From the NCBI RefSeq assembly GCF_947495665.1, contig NZ_CANLZV010000011.1:62001-126000 (forward strand): a stretch of 64,000 nucleotides of DNA, given 5' to 3'. Each line of letters opens with the position of its first letter. The stretch's first letter is position 1. Below the pieces are notes generated by a model. The model searched no databases. It saw only the letters and a program-made list of their open reading frames with translations, and was not told where the DNA came from. This DNA comes from an uncultured Sunxiuqinia sp. (GTDB lineage: Bacteria > Bacteroidota > Bacteroidia > Bacteroidales > Prolixibacteraceae). Positions 1 to 8,685 of the stretch are shown one piece after another. Both the position numbers and the translations under genes were made by a program.

Positions 1-303
1 CCCTGCCTGCTCAACCTTCGCTGCAAATTCAGCGTTTTCTGACAGGAAACCATAGCCCGGATGGATGGCCTGAGCTCCGGCATTTTGGGCCGCTTCAATT
101 ATTTTTTCCTGATTCAGGTAAGTCTCCCCCAGCTGCACTCCTTCCAGCAAAACAGCTTCGTCTGCCAAACTAACATGTAATGAAGCCGCATCATCCGCGG
201 CATAAACTGCAACAGTCCGGATTCCCAAGTTCTTTGCCGTTTGAATAATCCGCACAGCTATTTCGCCTCGGTTCGCAACTAATATTTTTTGAAAGAGCTT
301 CAT
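1..303 (-). CDS. liuD: Biotin carboxylase subunit of an acyl-CoA carboxylase (probable methylcrotonyl-CoA carboxylase alpha), 5' part only
   Basis: The reading frame runs off the left edge of the window, so only about the first 101 residues are seen. They carry the N-terminal biotin-carboxylase signature [14 protein letters not shown] at residues 7-20 and the [10 protein letters not shown] stretch near residues 81-90, both typical of the ATP-grasp carboxylases that carboxylate biotin with bicarbonate and ATP. The ATG overlaps the stop of the upstream hydratase gene by one base (TAATG), which suggests translational coupling. The carboxyltransferase and hydratase partners point to methylcrotonyl-CoA carboxylase of leucine breakdown rather than acetyl-CoA or propionyl-CoA carboxylase; that assignment is inference from context because the biotin carrier domain is outside the window. 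Confidence 0.85.
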   Translation of the reverse strand, partial: MKLFQKILVANRGEIAVRIIQTAKNLGIRTVAVYAADDAASLHVSLADEAVLLEGVQLGETYLNQEKIIEAAQNAGAQAIHPGYGFLSENAEFAAKVEQAG

Positions 304-1109
304 TAATTTTCAACCACGTTTAGTTTCTTCCAGTCCGGTTTTCGTTTCTCCAGAAAAGCCCTTAGTCCTTCCTGCCCCTCGTCCGAGTGAATCAGCTCTG
401 CGAGTACCGCCGCTGTATATTCACTGTTTTCAATAGTTAACTCGCCAGAACCTTCTTTCAGCAACAACTGCTTGCAGGCGCGCAAAGCATTTGGCGATGA
501 AGTCTTCAATCCGTCAATCAATTCTCTCACAACCTGCTCCAGCTGACCATCTTCGGCCAGGAAGTCAACCAGTCCAACCCCATGCGCATGAGGTGCTCCA
601 AACCGATCGCCGGAATACATGAGCTTTTTCAAATTCTGGGTTGACATCCGCTTCGATAAGAACGGTGTAATGATAGCCGGAACAATCCCCAGTTTAATCT
701 CTCCAAAGGCAAAAGCTGTAGAATGCTCAGCCACTGCAAAGTCGCAGGCAGCAACAATACCATTGGCACCGCCCAGCACATGCCGGTGAACTGCCGTAAT
801 GGTAATCTTCGGGAACTGATAAATCACCTTCATCAGTTCAGCCATCCGCAGGTACTCCTGCCAGTTGTCGGACTTGGCCTTGTTGACCGCCTCGGCAAAC
901 CAATTGATATCAGCTCCGGCGCAAAAAGATTTTCCGGCTCCGGAAATCACCAAAAATTGCACCTTGTCATCTGCAGCTACTTTGGCCAGCGCTTCATGCA
1001 TTTCCTCAATCATTCTCGGATTCAATGCATTGTGAACCTTCTTCCTGTTTAATAGCAAGTTTGCGCGGCGGCCTGTTATTTCTAGTTGTATATTTTTCCA
1101 ATTCTTCAT
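303..1109 (-). CDS. liuC: Enoyl-CoA hydratase/isomerase family protein, probable methylglutaconyl-CoA hydratase
   Basis: A 268-residue crotonase-fold protein of normal family length. The oxyanion-hole segments are visible: [15 protein letters not shown] near residues 55-70 and the [18 protein letters not shown] segment near residues 109-126. Family members hydrate or isomerise acyl-CoA double bonds in the cytoplasm. It sits 12 bp after the carboxyltransferase stop and overlaps the biotin carboxylase start by one base, all on the minus strand. The neighbours form the carboxylase that makes 3-methylglutaconyl-CoA, so hydration of that compound to HMG-CoA in leucine catabolism is the likely role. 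Other enoyl-CoA substrates cannot be excluded from sequence alone. Confidence 0.85.
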   Translation of the reverse strand: MKNWKNIQLEITGRRANLLLNRKKVHNALNPRMIEEMHEALAKVAADDKVQFLVISGAGKSFCAGADINWFAEAVNKAKSDNWQEYLRMAELMKVIYQFPKITITAVHRHVLGGANGIVAACDFAVAEHSTAFAFGEIKLGIVPAIITPFLSKRMSTQNLKKLMYSGDRFGAPHAHGVGLVDFLAEDGQLEQVVRELIDGLKTSSPNALRACKQLLLKEGSGELTIENSEYTAAVLAELIHSDEGQEGLRAFLEKRKPDWKKLNVVEN

Positions 1110-1121
1110 AACCTTCTCTTT

Positions 1122-2687
1122 TTACATTCTGAAAACACCATAACGGGCTTCCTGAACTGGTTGATTAAGCGTTACCGTAAAAGCCAAAGCCAAAATATCT
1201 CGGGTTTCCACCGGATCAATAATGCCATCATCCCACAAACGGGAAGAACTATAATAAGCTGTACTTTCTTCTTCAAACTGAGTAACCAAATTCGCATTGC
1301 GTCCATTCTGTCCAATGGTTTGCAAAACCCCAGAAGCCTGCTCCCCGCCCATCACGGCAATACGTGCATGAGGCCACATAAACAAAAAGTCAGGTTCGTA
1401 AGCCCGACCGGCCATCGCATAATTCCCCGCCCCAAAGGATCCGCCAATTACCAGGGTAATTTTCGGTACAACCGAATTGGCCACGGCATGGATCAACTTG
1501 GCGCCATCACGCGCAATTCCCTCATGCTCGTACTTTTTACCAACCACAAAACCGGTGATATTTTGCAGAAACAACATGGGAATCTGACGTTGATTGCATA
1601 ACTGGATGAAGTGAGCTCCTTTTCGGGCACTCTCTGCCGTCAGAAAACTCCGATTTCCGATAATTCCAATCGGAATTCCCTTCAACCGGGCAAAACCGGT
1701 AACCAAAGTCTTTCCGTAATTCTCCTTAAACTCCTGAAAATCGCTGGAATCAACCAAACGGTCAATAATTGCCCGCACATCGATGGGCTTTTTCAAGTCG
1801 GTTGAGAGGTATGAATAAAGCTCTTCAGCTTCGTGATTGGGCTTTTCAGCCGGACAAAGCTGAACTGCGCGTTTCTGAACGTTTGGAAAAGTCTCCACAA
1901 TTTTTCGGCAAATTTCAATGGCTTCCACATCATCTTTAGCCAAGTGGTCGGCCACTCCGGATACTGACGTATGCACTTCGCCACCTCCCAATTCTTCGGC
2001 AGTGACCTCCTCTCCGGTAGCCGCTTTTACCAAAGGTGGCCCACCAATAAAAATGGTTCCCTGCCCTTCTACAATAATGGTTTCATCGCACATGGCCGGC
2101 ACGTACGCGCCACCCGCGGTACAAGATCCCATCACTACGGCAACCTGAGGAATTCCGGCTGCTGACAGTTTCGACTGGTTGAAAAAAACCCGTCCAAAAT
2201 CGAAGCGATCCGGAAACACCTGGGCTTGTTCCGGCAGGTAAATTCCGCCCGAATCAACTAAATAAATACAAGGCAGGTGATTTTTCAAAGCGATCTCCTG
2301 AGCCCGAATATGTTTCTTAATAGTCTCCCGAATGTAAGTTCCACCCTTCACGGTAGCATCGTTAGCCACCAAAAGGCACTCACGCCCTTGCACCAGTCCT
2401 ATGCCGGTCACAATTCCTGCGGAGGGGAAAGCGTTATCGTATTGATCAAAAGCTGCAAAACTTGAAAGTTCCAGGAACGGGGTTTGCGGATCGATCAAAA
2501 GATCAATTCGTTCACGGGCCAGCAACTTTCCTCTTCCGCGATGTTTTTCAACGGCTTTCGGGCTTCCGTGCGAAGAAACGAACTTCAATCGCTCTCGAAA
2601 ATCAGCCATCACCTTCTGAAAATCAACAACATCGCCATCACCTTGCGCTGATCTGTACTGAATGCTATTTTGTTGAGCTTTATCCAT
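1122..2687 (-). CDS. liuB: Carboxyltransferase (beta) subunit of acyl-CoA carboxylase, probable methylcrotonyl-CoA carboxylase
   Basis: A 521-residue carboxyl transferase that moves CO2 from carboxybiotin to the acyl-CoA. Two crotonase-like halves are evident: an N-terminal half with the [17 protein letters not shown] entry and a [16 protein letters not shown] oxyanion region, and a C-terminal half with NITGFVVG and [18 protein letters not shown]. These blocks and the length match methylcrotonyl-CoA carboxylase beta better than the propionyl-CoA enzyme. The frame is open five codons further upstream to a TTG, but the ATG at 2687 is preferred. First gene of the liuB-liuC-liuD operon. The 242 bp upstream to the next gene hold no site I can call with confidence. 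Confidence 0.88.
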   Translation of the reverse strand: MDKAQQNSIQYRSAQGDGDVVDFQKVMADFRERLKFVSSHGSPKAVEKHRGRGKLLARERIDLLIDPQTPFLELSSFAAFDQYDNAFPSAGIVTGIGLVQGRECLLVANDATVKGGTYIRETIKKHIRAQEIALKNHLPCIYLVDSGGIYLPEQAQVFPDRFDFGRVFFNQSKLSAAGIPQVAVVMGSCTAGGAYVPAMCDETIIVEGQGTIFIGGPPLVKAATGEEVTAEELGGGEVHTSVSGVADHLAKDDVEAIEICRKIVETFPNVQKRAVQLCPAEKPNHEAEELYSYLSTDLKKPIDVRAIIDRLVDSSDFQEFKENYGKTLVTGFARLKGIPIGIIGNRSFLTAESARKGAHFIQLCNQRQIPMLFLQNITGFVVGKKYEHEGIARDGAKLIHAVANSVVPKITLVIGGSFGAGNYAMAGRAYEPDFLFMWPHARIAVMGGEQASGVLQTIGQNGRNANLVTQFEEESTAYYSSSRLWDDGIIDPVETRDILALAFTVTLNQPVQEARYGVFRM

Positions 2688-2929
2688 GTGGTCGTTAAAC
2701 AAATTACAAATGGAAAATCTCTTACTATGACAAAAAACGCGGCTATAAGTTCACAGAACAGGCCTGATTTTTCTTATCGGCTATTATTTCATTTCAAGCA
2801 GAGGATCAAATGCACCATTGATTTTGCTGCACCTGAACCCGGAATTAGATGAAACATGCCACTTTGAATCAATAAGAATAAGGGAATTCCAATTCTCTGA
2901 AAAAGATTAATAAAACGAAGTATTTTCTC

Positions 2930-4234
2930 CTAATCCTCAACCAACTGGCCCAAAAGCTCAAGATTATCGCCTTCACCTTCCAAGCGTTCTATCCGTACTT
3001 TTTGAAAGGTATTTTTCTGACAGTTTTTGGCTTTAAACCGAACAGGGACATAATGTTCGCCATAGCCGGAAGCAAAGCCCTTTGAGTCAATTTTCTCAAC
3101 CAAAACAGTTTGCACACGACCAATAAACCGCTTTAAGTAAGCTTCACGCATCTGTTCCGAAGCTTCACGAAGTTCAGCAGAGCGAGCCGTTTTGACGGGT
3201 TCCGACACCTGATCTTCCATCCGCTCGGCCCGTGTTCCTTTCCGAACTGAATACTTAAACGCGTGCACATGGCTAAATTGAAATCGCCGGATGGCTTCGA
3301 TACTTTCCTGAAAATCCACTTCCGTTTCCCCCGGAAATCCAACAATCAGATCGGTGGTGAAATTAAAGTCGGGCCATTGTGAGCGGAAACGGTCGACAAT
3401 TTCAGCAAAACGGCTGTAAGCATACATCCGGCGCATACGAAGCAGCACTTTATCCGAGCCACTTTGCAAACACAAATGCAGATGCGGAGCCAACTTCGGA
3501 TGTTTAAACAAATCATAAAATCGGTTGCCAAAACCATCGGGTTCCAAGGATGAAATACGAACCCGAAAATCGCCGGGTACATCCAGAATCGCTTCCAGCA
3601 CATCTTCAAAGCGCTTGTCTTCCCACTCATACCTACCAATATTTACGCCGGTTATCACCAGCTCCTTAAACCCATTGGCGAGGGTATTTTTTACATTCTC
3701 AACAATCTCCGGCAACGGACGGCTCACCGCGCGTCCACGCACTTTGGGAATGATGCAAAAAGTACAAAAATTATCGCATCCGTCCTGAATTTTGATGGAA
3801 CTGCGGGTATGCAAACTTTTATCAACCGTGCTGAATTGAAAGACATCACCTTCAAGATTGGAAGGGTGCAAAATTTCGCCCTGAAAATGCGCATCCACTA
3901 ACTGCCGGATGCTGGCTTTGCGCTCGTTGTCGACCACATAGGTGATTTTATCCTGCCCTTCCAGCTTCTCTTTGTAGTTATTGGCCATACACCCCGTAAC
4001 CACCACCAAAGAGCCTTGATTGTTACGGGCAGCCTGGCTAATAATATTTCGTGACTTTTGATCACTTTGATTGGTAACCGTGCAGGTGTTGACCACCACC
4101 ACATCGGCCGCATCTTTAAAATCAACAACTTCGTAACCTGCCTGATCAAAATCGGAAACCAAGGCATCGGTTTCGTATTGATTTAAGCGACAGCCCAATG
4201 TTTTAAAGGCCACCTTTTTTTTAATTGTACTCAT
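2930..4234 (-). CDS. mtaB: tRNA t6A37 methylthiotransferase MtaB
   Basis: A 434-residue radical-SAM methylthiotransferase. The N-terminal UPF0004 domain has its three cluster cysteines (Cys15 in TLGCRLNQYE, Cys51 in NTCTVTNQ, Cys82 in TGCMA), and the radical-SAM domain has CDNFCTFC (Cys153, 157, 160). A C-terminal TRAM domain is expected from the length. The GCRLNQYETD form of the first motif is characteristic of MtaB, which converts N6-threonylcarbamoyladenosine-37 to its 2-methylthio form in tRNAs reading ANN codons. It follows the MiaB-type gene with a 4-bp ATGA overlap, so the two are translationally coupled. Conserved motifs are complete and no defect is visible. Confidence 0.9.
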   Translation of the reverse strand: MSTIKKKVAFKTLGCRLNQYETDALVSDFDQAGYEVVDFKDAADVVVVNTCTVTNQSDQKSRNIISQAARNNQGSLVVVTGCMANNYKEKLEGQDKITYVVDNERKASIRQLVDAHFQGEILHPSNLEGDVFQFSTVDKSLHTRSSIKIQDGCDNFCTFCIIPKVRGRAVSRPLPEIVENVKNTLANGFKELVITGVNIGRYEWEDKRFEDVLEAILDVPGDFRVRISSLEPDGFGNRFYDLFKHPKLAPHLHLCLQSGSDKVLLRMRRMYAYSRFAEIVDRFRSQWPDFNFTTDLIVGFPGETEVDFQESIEAIRRFQFSHVHAFKYSVRKGTRAERMEDQVSEPVKTARSAELREASEQMREAYLKRFIGRVQTVLVEKIDSKGFASGYGEHYVPVRFKAKNCQKNTFQKVRIERLEGEGDNLELLGQLVED

Positions 4235-5583
4235 GACTCCAGCTTTTCTTCCTGTAACACCAACTCCCCACTCAGCGAAAAATCTGCTGCAGACGTAATA
4301 CGAACGTCCACAATTTGCCCCTTCAGTTCGGGCACTTTCCGATCGAGTCGTACATTTAACTTTCCTTCAGTCAGCCCTGTACTGAATCCTGTCTTCCGGT
4401 CAGTTCCATTCACCAGCAAGCGTATTGTTTTTCCAACCAGCTGCTCATTGTAGTGACGGGTATGAATTTTCATGACTTCGGACAAACGATGAAAGCGATC
4501 TTTTTTCACGTCCTGCGACACCTCATCTTCCCAACGATAGCTGGCTGCCCCCGGGCGTGGCGAGTACATCGCAATATAAGCCATGTTGAACTGAAATTCA
4601 TTCATGGCCGAAACGGTATTTTGAAATTCGGCTTCACCTTCACCCGTAAAACCCACAATGATATCAGTAAATAAGGTAGCCTGCGGAATAAGTTCCCGAA
4701 TATCGGTTACAATCCTACGGTACTTATCCATCGAATGACGCCGATTCATTTTAATCAGCACTTTCTCATCGCCACTTTGCATGGGCAGGTGAATTTGCTT
4801 GGCTAAACAAGAATATTGAGCAATCACTTCAATTACATCGCGCCCCATATCCTGCGGATGAGGTGACGTAAAATAAACCCAGAACTCTTCGCCCGAGGCG
4901 TTTCCATATTCGCCAATCTGCTTGAGCAACTCCGCAAATGTGATTTCTTCGCCATTTTTGTCCAGCCCATAAGAGTTCACATTTTGCCCCAGCAAGGTGA
5001 TGGATTTATACCCTTGGCTCACCAAGTGCTGAACTTCGTGCAAAATATCTTCGGAAGGACGGGACACTTCGCGACCACGCGTGTAAGGTACCGCACAAAA
5101 GGTGCAAAATTTATCGCAACCATTCTGAATTGGCACGAAAGCTTCGTAAGTCGATTCGTACTTGGGCTTAATGTGCCATAAATCCACGATATGCTCGTTT
5201 TTAGGCATCACCGGCTTGGGCACCTGTAAAGAGGCGGCATTCACCACCCCATAGTTCCGAATCATATCCGGCAACTGGCCCAGCTCACTCATTGGAAAAA
5301 TGAGATCGAAAAGTTTCAGAAACTTTTCCTTATCAGCCGGCAAAATACACCCCGAAATGAAGGTTATCAGGTTGCGTTTGTTTTTCGCCCGGTTCCACTG
5401 GGCTATTTTATTGTACACCTTATCAATTGGCTTTTGCCGCACTGAACAAGCCAGCATTCCAAGCAAAGTTGCCTCTTCCTCCTTCTCCGTCCGCTCGTAC
5501 CCCATCTGTTCCAACACAGCGCTTACACGCTCACTGTCCGACAGGTTCATTTGGCAGCCCAATGTAATTAAGTGGTATTTCAT
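4231..5583 (-). CDS. MiaB-like tRNA methylthiotransferase (variant)
   Basis: A 450-residue radical-SAM methylthiotransferase starting MKYHLITLGCQMNLSDSE, the MiaB form of the first motif. Cluster cysteines are present at Cys10, Cys46 and Cys79, and the radical-SAM triad CDKFCTFC lies at Cys156, 160, 163. The second motif is unusual: the usual NTC-(S/A)-VR context reads GMLACSVRQK, and the third reads SGCILPADK rather than GCMA. All cysteines needed for the two 4Fe-4S clusters remain. The likely reaction is 2-methylthiolation of isopentenyl-adenosine-37, but the divergent motifs leave room for another substrate. The ATG at 5583 is preferred over a TTG one codon upstream. It overlaps mtaB by 4 bp. 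Confidence 0.8.
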   Translation of the reverse strand: MKYHLITLGCQMNLSDSERVSAVLEQMGYERTEKEEEATLLGMLACSVRQKPIDKVYNKIAQWNRAKNKRNLITFISGCILPADKEKFLKLFDLIFPMSELGQLPDMIRNYGVVNAASLQVPKPVMPKNEHIVDLWHIKPKYESTYEAFVPIQNGCDKFCTFCAVPYTRGREVSRPSEDILHEVQHLVSQGYKSITLLGQNVNSYGLDKNGEEITFAELLKQIGEYGNASGEEFWVYFTSPHPQDMGRDVIEVIAQYSCLAKQIHLPMQSGDEKVLIKMNRRHSMDKYRRIVTDIRELIPQATLFTDIIVGFTGEGEAEFQNTVSAMNEFQFNMAYIAMYSPRPGAASYRWEDEVSQDVKKDRFHRLSEVMKIHTRHYNEQLVGKTIRLLVNGTDRKTGFSTGLTEGKLNVRLDRKVPELKGQIVDVRITSAADFSLSGELVLQEEKLES

Positions 5584-5663
5584 CAATTCAATTTCAAGTT
5601 CCGAATCTGTAAAAGCCGTGCGCTACTTGACACTTCTGGCTTTTCGGTTTCGCTTTTTTCTGA

Positions 5664-6344
5664 CTAAAAATAAACTTCGCAGTGAATCTGATCGCGATCA
5701 AACCCTTTGTTCTTCAACAACTCCAGCGCATCAAAAATCATGTTACTGTTTCCACACAAGTAGAACTGGGTGTTCTTGTCGAAGGTGGCTTTTTTCAGGT
5801 ATTTGGTCAACCGACCATTTACCTGACCGGTTTTATCGCCGGTGGTACATAAAACGTGACGCTCCGGCGCATACTCTTCCTTATCGTAGGCTTCATGTCC
5901 GTAACGCACACCATGTATAAGCTGGTAATCCAGTTCGGGGTACGTGCGCACCATGCTGCGGAAAGGAGCAATTCCGGTTCCGCTGGCAATAAACACAAAT
6001 TTATGATCTTTGATTTTCTTCTCGTCAATCCGGAATTTTCCGAACGGACCATTTACCTCAACCCAATCTCCGGGCTTAAGGTGACTCAGCTTGGGTGAAA
6101 AATAACCTTCTTTCACTTCTTTCACCAAAACCTCTAAATGTTCATCATTTTCTCCACTGTAAATGGAGTACTCGCGACTCTGGTAATCCCCTTGAATCCC
6201 GAGCGAAATATGCTGGCCTGCATGAAACCGAAAGCGGCTTTTAGGCAGACGCAGGGAGAAAGTTTCATCCGTTAGTCTTCTGACTTCTTTCACCTTGTAA
6301 AAACTTTCATCTACTTTAATAGCTTGCATAACTTCTATTGACAT
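5664..6344 (-). CDS. Ferredoxin/flavodoxin-NADP+ reductase-type flavoprotein
   Basis: A 226-residue FAD/NAD(P)-binding reductase of the ferredoxin-NADP+ reductase superfamily. The FAD-binding barrel carries REYSIYSG at about residues 57-64 and the NADP domain carries ASGTGIAPFRS and YLCGN; the chain ends in an aromatic pair, EVYF. It lacks an iron-sulfur domain, so it should exchange electrons with a separate ferredoxin or flavodoxin. A flavodoxin-like gene is divergently transcribed only 154 bp away, which makes a functional pair plausible, though this is inference. The minus-strand promoter element at 6364-6371 fits its start. It stands 80 bp upstream of the MiaB-like gene and may share a transcript. 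Confidence 0.8.
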   Translation of the reverse strand: MSIEVMQAIKVDESFYKVKEVRRLTDETFSLRLPKSRFRFHAGQHISLGIQGDYQSREYSIYSGENDEHLEVLVKEVKEGYFSPKLSHLKPGDWVEVNGPFGKFRIDEKKIKDHKFVFIASGTGIAPFRSMVRTYPELDYQLIHGVRYGHEAYDKEEYAPERHVLCTTGDKTGQVNGRLTKYLKKATFDKNTQFYLCGNSNMIFDALELLKNKGFDRDQIHCEVYF

Positions 6345-6363
6345 AGCATCTTATTTTGGGCTG

Positions 6364-6371
6364 CAAAGATA
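6364..6371 (-). promoter_or_regulatory. Candidate Bacteroidota -7 promoter element
   Basis: The minus strand reads TATCTTTG, a perfect match to the Bacteroidota housekeeping -7 consensus TAnnTTTG, about 20 bp upstream of the reductase ATG. I see no convincing TTTG at the -33 position, so only the -7 half supports the call. Confidence 0.4.
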
Positions 6372-6498
6372 ATCATTTTGCACAAAAAGACCTTTTAGTC
6401 TGCGATTATCTTTCCCGCCGATTATAATTTTAACTTAACCGATAAAATCATAGTTTGTTTTGACCAATTGTCATATTTTAGGGAAAAATCAACCAACC

Positions 6499-7002
6499 AT
6501 GAAAACACTAATCATTTACATGTCAACTCATGGATGCACCAAACATGTTGTAGAAGAACTGGCGCAAGCACTCCATGGCGATGCTACTATCCATAACCTC
6601 AAAGCAAAAAAGCAACCCGACTTGCAAAGCTATGAGCGGGTGATTATTGGCGGCTCCATCCATGCCGGACAGATTCAGCGGAAAATTCGCGAGTATTGTG
6701 AGCAAAACCAGGAACAACTGGAAGACAAACAGCTGGGCCTGTTTATTTGCTGTATGCACGAAGGCGAACAGGCATTTCAGCAACTGGAGAATGCGTTTCC
6801 CGAAAAACTACACCAGTATGCCAAAACAGAGGCCATCCTTGGGGGCGAATTCAATTTTGAAAAAATGCACTTCCTTGAAAAACTTGTAGTGCGGAAGATT
6901 GCCAAAGTGGATCAGACAGTCCGCAAAATCAACCATGAAGCAATTCAGAATTTTGCCAACAAAATGGACAAAACCTTTTCGCCTTTCCTGATGCTGATTT
7001 AA
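6499..7002 (+). CDS. Flavodoxin-fold protein, HemG-like
   Basis: A 167-residue protein beginning MKTLIIYMSTHGCTKHVV, where the early YMSTHGCT loop matches the FMN phosphate-binding loop of flavodoxins. VIIGGSIHAG near residue 53 and LGLFICCMHEGE near residue 83 fit the two FMN ring loops. Its size and IGGSIHAGQIQ segment resemble menaquinone-dependent protoporphyrinogen oxidase HemG and related flavodoxin-domain proteins, so a role in haem synthesis or as a redox carrier is possible. The frame is open upstream to a TTG, but the ATG at 6499 begins exactly at the flavodoxin beta-1 strand. It converges on the tRNA methyltransferase with a gap of only 6 bp. Confidence 0.7.
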   Translation: MKTLIIYMSTHGCTKHVVEELAQALHGDATIHNLKAKKQPDLQSYERVIIGGSIHAGQIQRKIREYCEQNQEQLEDKQLGLFICCMHEGEQAFQQLENAFPEKLHQYAKTEAILGGEFNFEKMHFLEKLVVRKIAKVDQTVRKINHEAIQNFANKMDKTFSPFLMLI

Positions 7003-7008
7003 ACCAAG

Positions 7009-7719
7009 TTATAAATTCAGGTAGAAGTCGCGCGTTAATTCGCGGTACGACTCGGAAAAAAGTCCTGTTCCCTTGTCCCGAATAAAAAAAACGGCTTCCT
7101 GCAAAGGGCAAGCCTCTTTAGCCAGTTCTGCCAGCAAGCGGTGTGCCTTTTTCGACTCATCCGGCGCCACACGAACCAGTCTTGTAACATGCAGGCTGAG
7201 TGCTTTTGCCAGCTCCAGCAAGCGAAGCTCTTGTTCGGCCGGAATAATCAGGCTGATTTTCCCCTTATTGGCAAGTAATACTGAAGCCCTTTCCAACAAC
7301 TCCCTCAAGTTCAGCCTCCCTGCGTGACGTGCCTGTGCCCGCAAGGGATTTGATGACGGCTGCCCATTTTCAAAAAAAGGAGGGTTTGAAATGATATGGT
7401 CATAACATACTCCCGGCTGAAAATCCTGAAAAGCGCCAGCCACAACCCGAAAACGAGAAGCCCAATTTGAATTCTGAAAATTAGAACGTGCTTCTTCGGC
7501 TGCATCCAAGTCCAGCTCAACGGCATCAATCAAAGCTGCTGAACGCTGAGCAGCCATTAGCGCCAACAAGCCCGTTCCGGTGCCGACATCCAGCACCCGA
7601 CAAGCAGCCTGAAGATCGGCCCAGGCTCCGAGCAATACGCCATCAATCCCCACTTTCATGGCCGTTCGGGCTTGTTCTACCCGAAACTCCTTAAACTGAA
7701 AAAAATTATTGCGCCCCAT
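7009..7719 (-). CDS. trmN6: tRNA1(Val) adenine-37 N6-methyltransferase
   Basis: A 236-residue class I SAM-dependent methyltransferase of the YfiC/TrmN6 type. The SAM-binding glycine loop LDVGTGTGLLALMAAQR is near residues 43-59, and the N6-adenine catalytic motif NPPFF is near residue 113. The N-terminus FQFKEFRVEQARTAMKVGIDGVLLGAW is characteristic of this family and excludes the broader DNA methylases. The enzyme methylates A37 next to the anticodon of tRNA-Val. With mtaB and the MiaB-like gene, three enzymes acting on tRNA position 37 lie within 5 kb. A minus-strand TATTTTTG at 7747-7754 is a candidate promoter 28 bp upstream. Confidence 0.85.
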   Translation of the reverse strand: MGRNNFFQFKEFRVEQARTAMKVGIDGVLLGAWADLQAACRVLDVGTGTGLLALMAAQRSAALIDAVELDLDAAEEARSNFQNSNWASRFRVVAGAFQDFQPGVCYDHIISNPPFFENGQPSSNPLRAQARHAGRLNLRELLERASVLLANKGKISLIIPAEQELRLLELAKALSLHVTRLVRVAPDESKKAHRLLAELAKEACPLQEAVFFIRDKGTGLFSESYRELTRDFYLNL

Positions 7720-7746
7720 AGCTAAATCCGCCTCAATCGTTCACCA

Positions 7747-7754
7747 CAAAAATA
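7747..7754 (-). promoter_or_regulatory. Candidate Bacteroidota -7 promoter element of trmN6
   Basis: The minus strand reads TATTTTTG, matching TAnnTTTG in all fixed positions, and sits about 28 bp before the trmN6 ATG. No clear -33 TTTG is visible at the expected distance. Confidence 0.35.
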
Positions 7755-7853
7755 GAAGAATTAATAGTCTCCGACATATATTACCCAAGTGTTAATAAAT
7801 CCGGCTTTCCATCCGATTTAATTTTTTACAACATGCCCGGTCAAGGTATTTTC

Positions 7854-7861
7854 TACTTTTG
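7854..7861 (+). promoter_or_regulatory. Candidate Bacteroidota -7 promoter element
   Basis: TACTTTTG matches TAnnTTTG and lies 47 bp upstream of the small membrane protein gene at 7909. A clear -33 element is not seen. Confidence 0.35.
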
Positions 7862-7908
7862 CACGCGCTTGAAGAAAGCGGCATTACGCAAAACACAAGT
7901 AAATAGGC

Positions 7909-8109
7909 ATGAAGAAGAGAGATTACTACATTTTAGGATTGTTGACCTGTCTGGTTATTTACTCGGCTTTGAACCGAAAAACAGTTGTTAGTGACAGTGA
8001 AATCAGCTCGATGGGTACCCAAGAAAACCACAACGAAAGACTGATTCAACCGATGCAAAGCGACTCCGTATTCCACACCGCCAAGCAGGAAATAGAAGCT
8101 GAGGTATAG
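7909..8109 (+). CDS. Small single-pass membrane protein, function unknown
   Basis: A 66-residue frame starting MKKRDYYILGLLTCLVIYSA, with a positively charged start, one hydrophobic segment at residues 7-20 and a hydrophilic acidic tail. It starts with ATG, has a TACTTTTG promoter-like element 47 bp upstream and no overlap with other genes. I do not recognise a family. Absence of a lipobox or clear signal-peptidase site suggests a membrane-anchored peptide with the tail outside or inside depending on topology. It could also be a chance frame; the promoter and membrane segment argue mildly for a real gene. Confidence 0.4.
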   Translation: MKKRDYYILGLLTCLVIYSALNRKTVVSDSEISSMGTQENHNERLIQPMQSDSVFHTAKQEIEAEV

Positions 8110-8685
8110 GCACTGCAATCGTTCTGTGATCCTTGGAACTATTTTCACTTGACAAAACATTTAGGCAGCGGTTCTGATTAGAAGCCAGCTGCATCATCCC
8201 CTTCGCAAAATCATTTGTTTTATAATGACACTAGCAGAGAGTCATTATAAAGAAGTCATTCAGATGCAAAAACTCCATTTACTTTCAAGCTGTACTTTCC
8301 GTTCAATACAGACAAAATGAGGTAAAACAATCAGCCGAACGAAAGACCCCATACTGGAAATGTCCATCTTTTAAAAAAATTAGTTTTATAAAGCTTAACA
8401 TTTTTCAAATCAGCTACCACCCTCTAGGTCTAATGCCCGCCAATGCGGACAAACCGTCCGTTTCAACCAGGCTCTTTTCACTTTTTTTGCTCTATGGGCA
8501 AACTGTATGGGCTTACTTTCGTTAAAATGAGGTGAACAATTCCTTTTGTTAACAGGTTGAAAACTATAAACATTAATTACGTTCATCATGATATCGGTAC
8601 GCTCTCAATTTATTCGGCAACAATTACTAGCCACACCAGCTATCGCTAGTAACATGCTAATTTAAACCAGCTTAAACTCAAACTC
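8110..8685. other. 576-bp intergenic region upstream of the hybrid kinase
   Basis: No coding frame or RNA gene is recognised. It holds an 11-bp perfect inverted repeat (listed separately), a short CGGAC/GTCCG hairpin near 8443-8462, and two copies of an AAAATGAGGT motif near 8315 and 8525. The length is large for this gene-dense chromosome, so an undetected small RNA or leader is possible. Confidence 0.4.
8219..8251. repeat. Perfect 11-bp inverted repeat with 11-nt spacer
   Basis: Arms TTTATAATGAC (8219-8229) and GTCATTATAAA (8241-8251) are exact complements around an ACTAGCAGAGA spacer. No T-tract follows on either strand, so a terminator is less likely than an operator or an RNA hairpin. 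Confidence 0.6.

Noticed and set aside
6454-6481. Promoter for the flavodoxin gene (TTTG and TATTTTAG)
   Set aside because: The spacing is 16 bp and the -7 box has a mismatch, so it is too weak to list as a feature.
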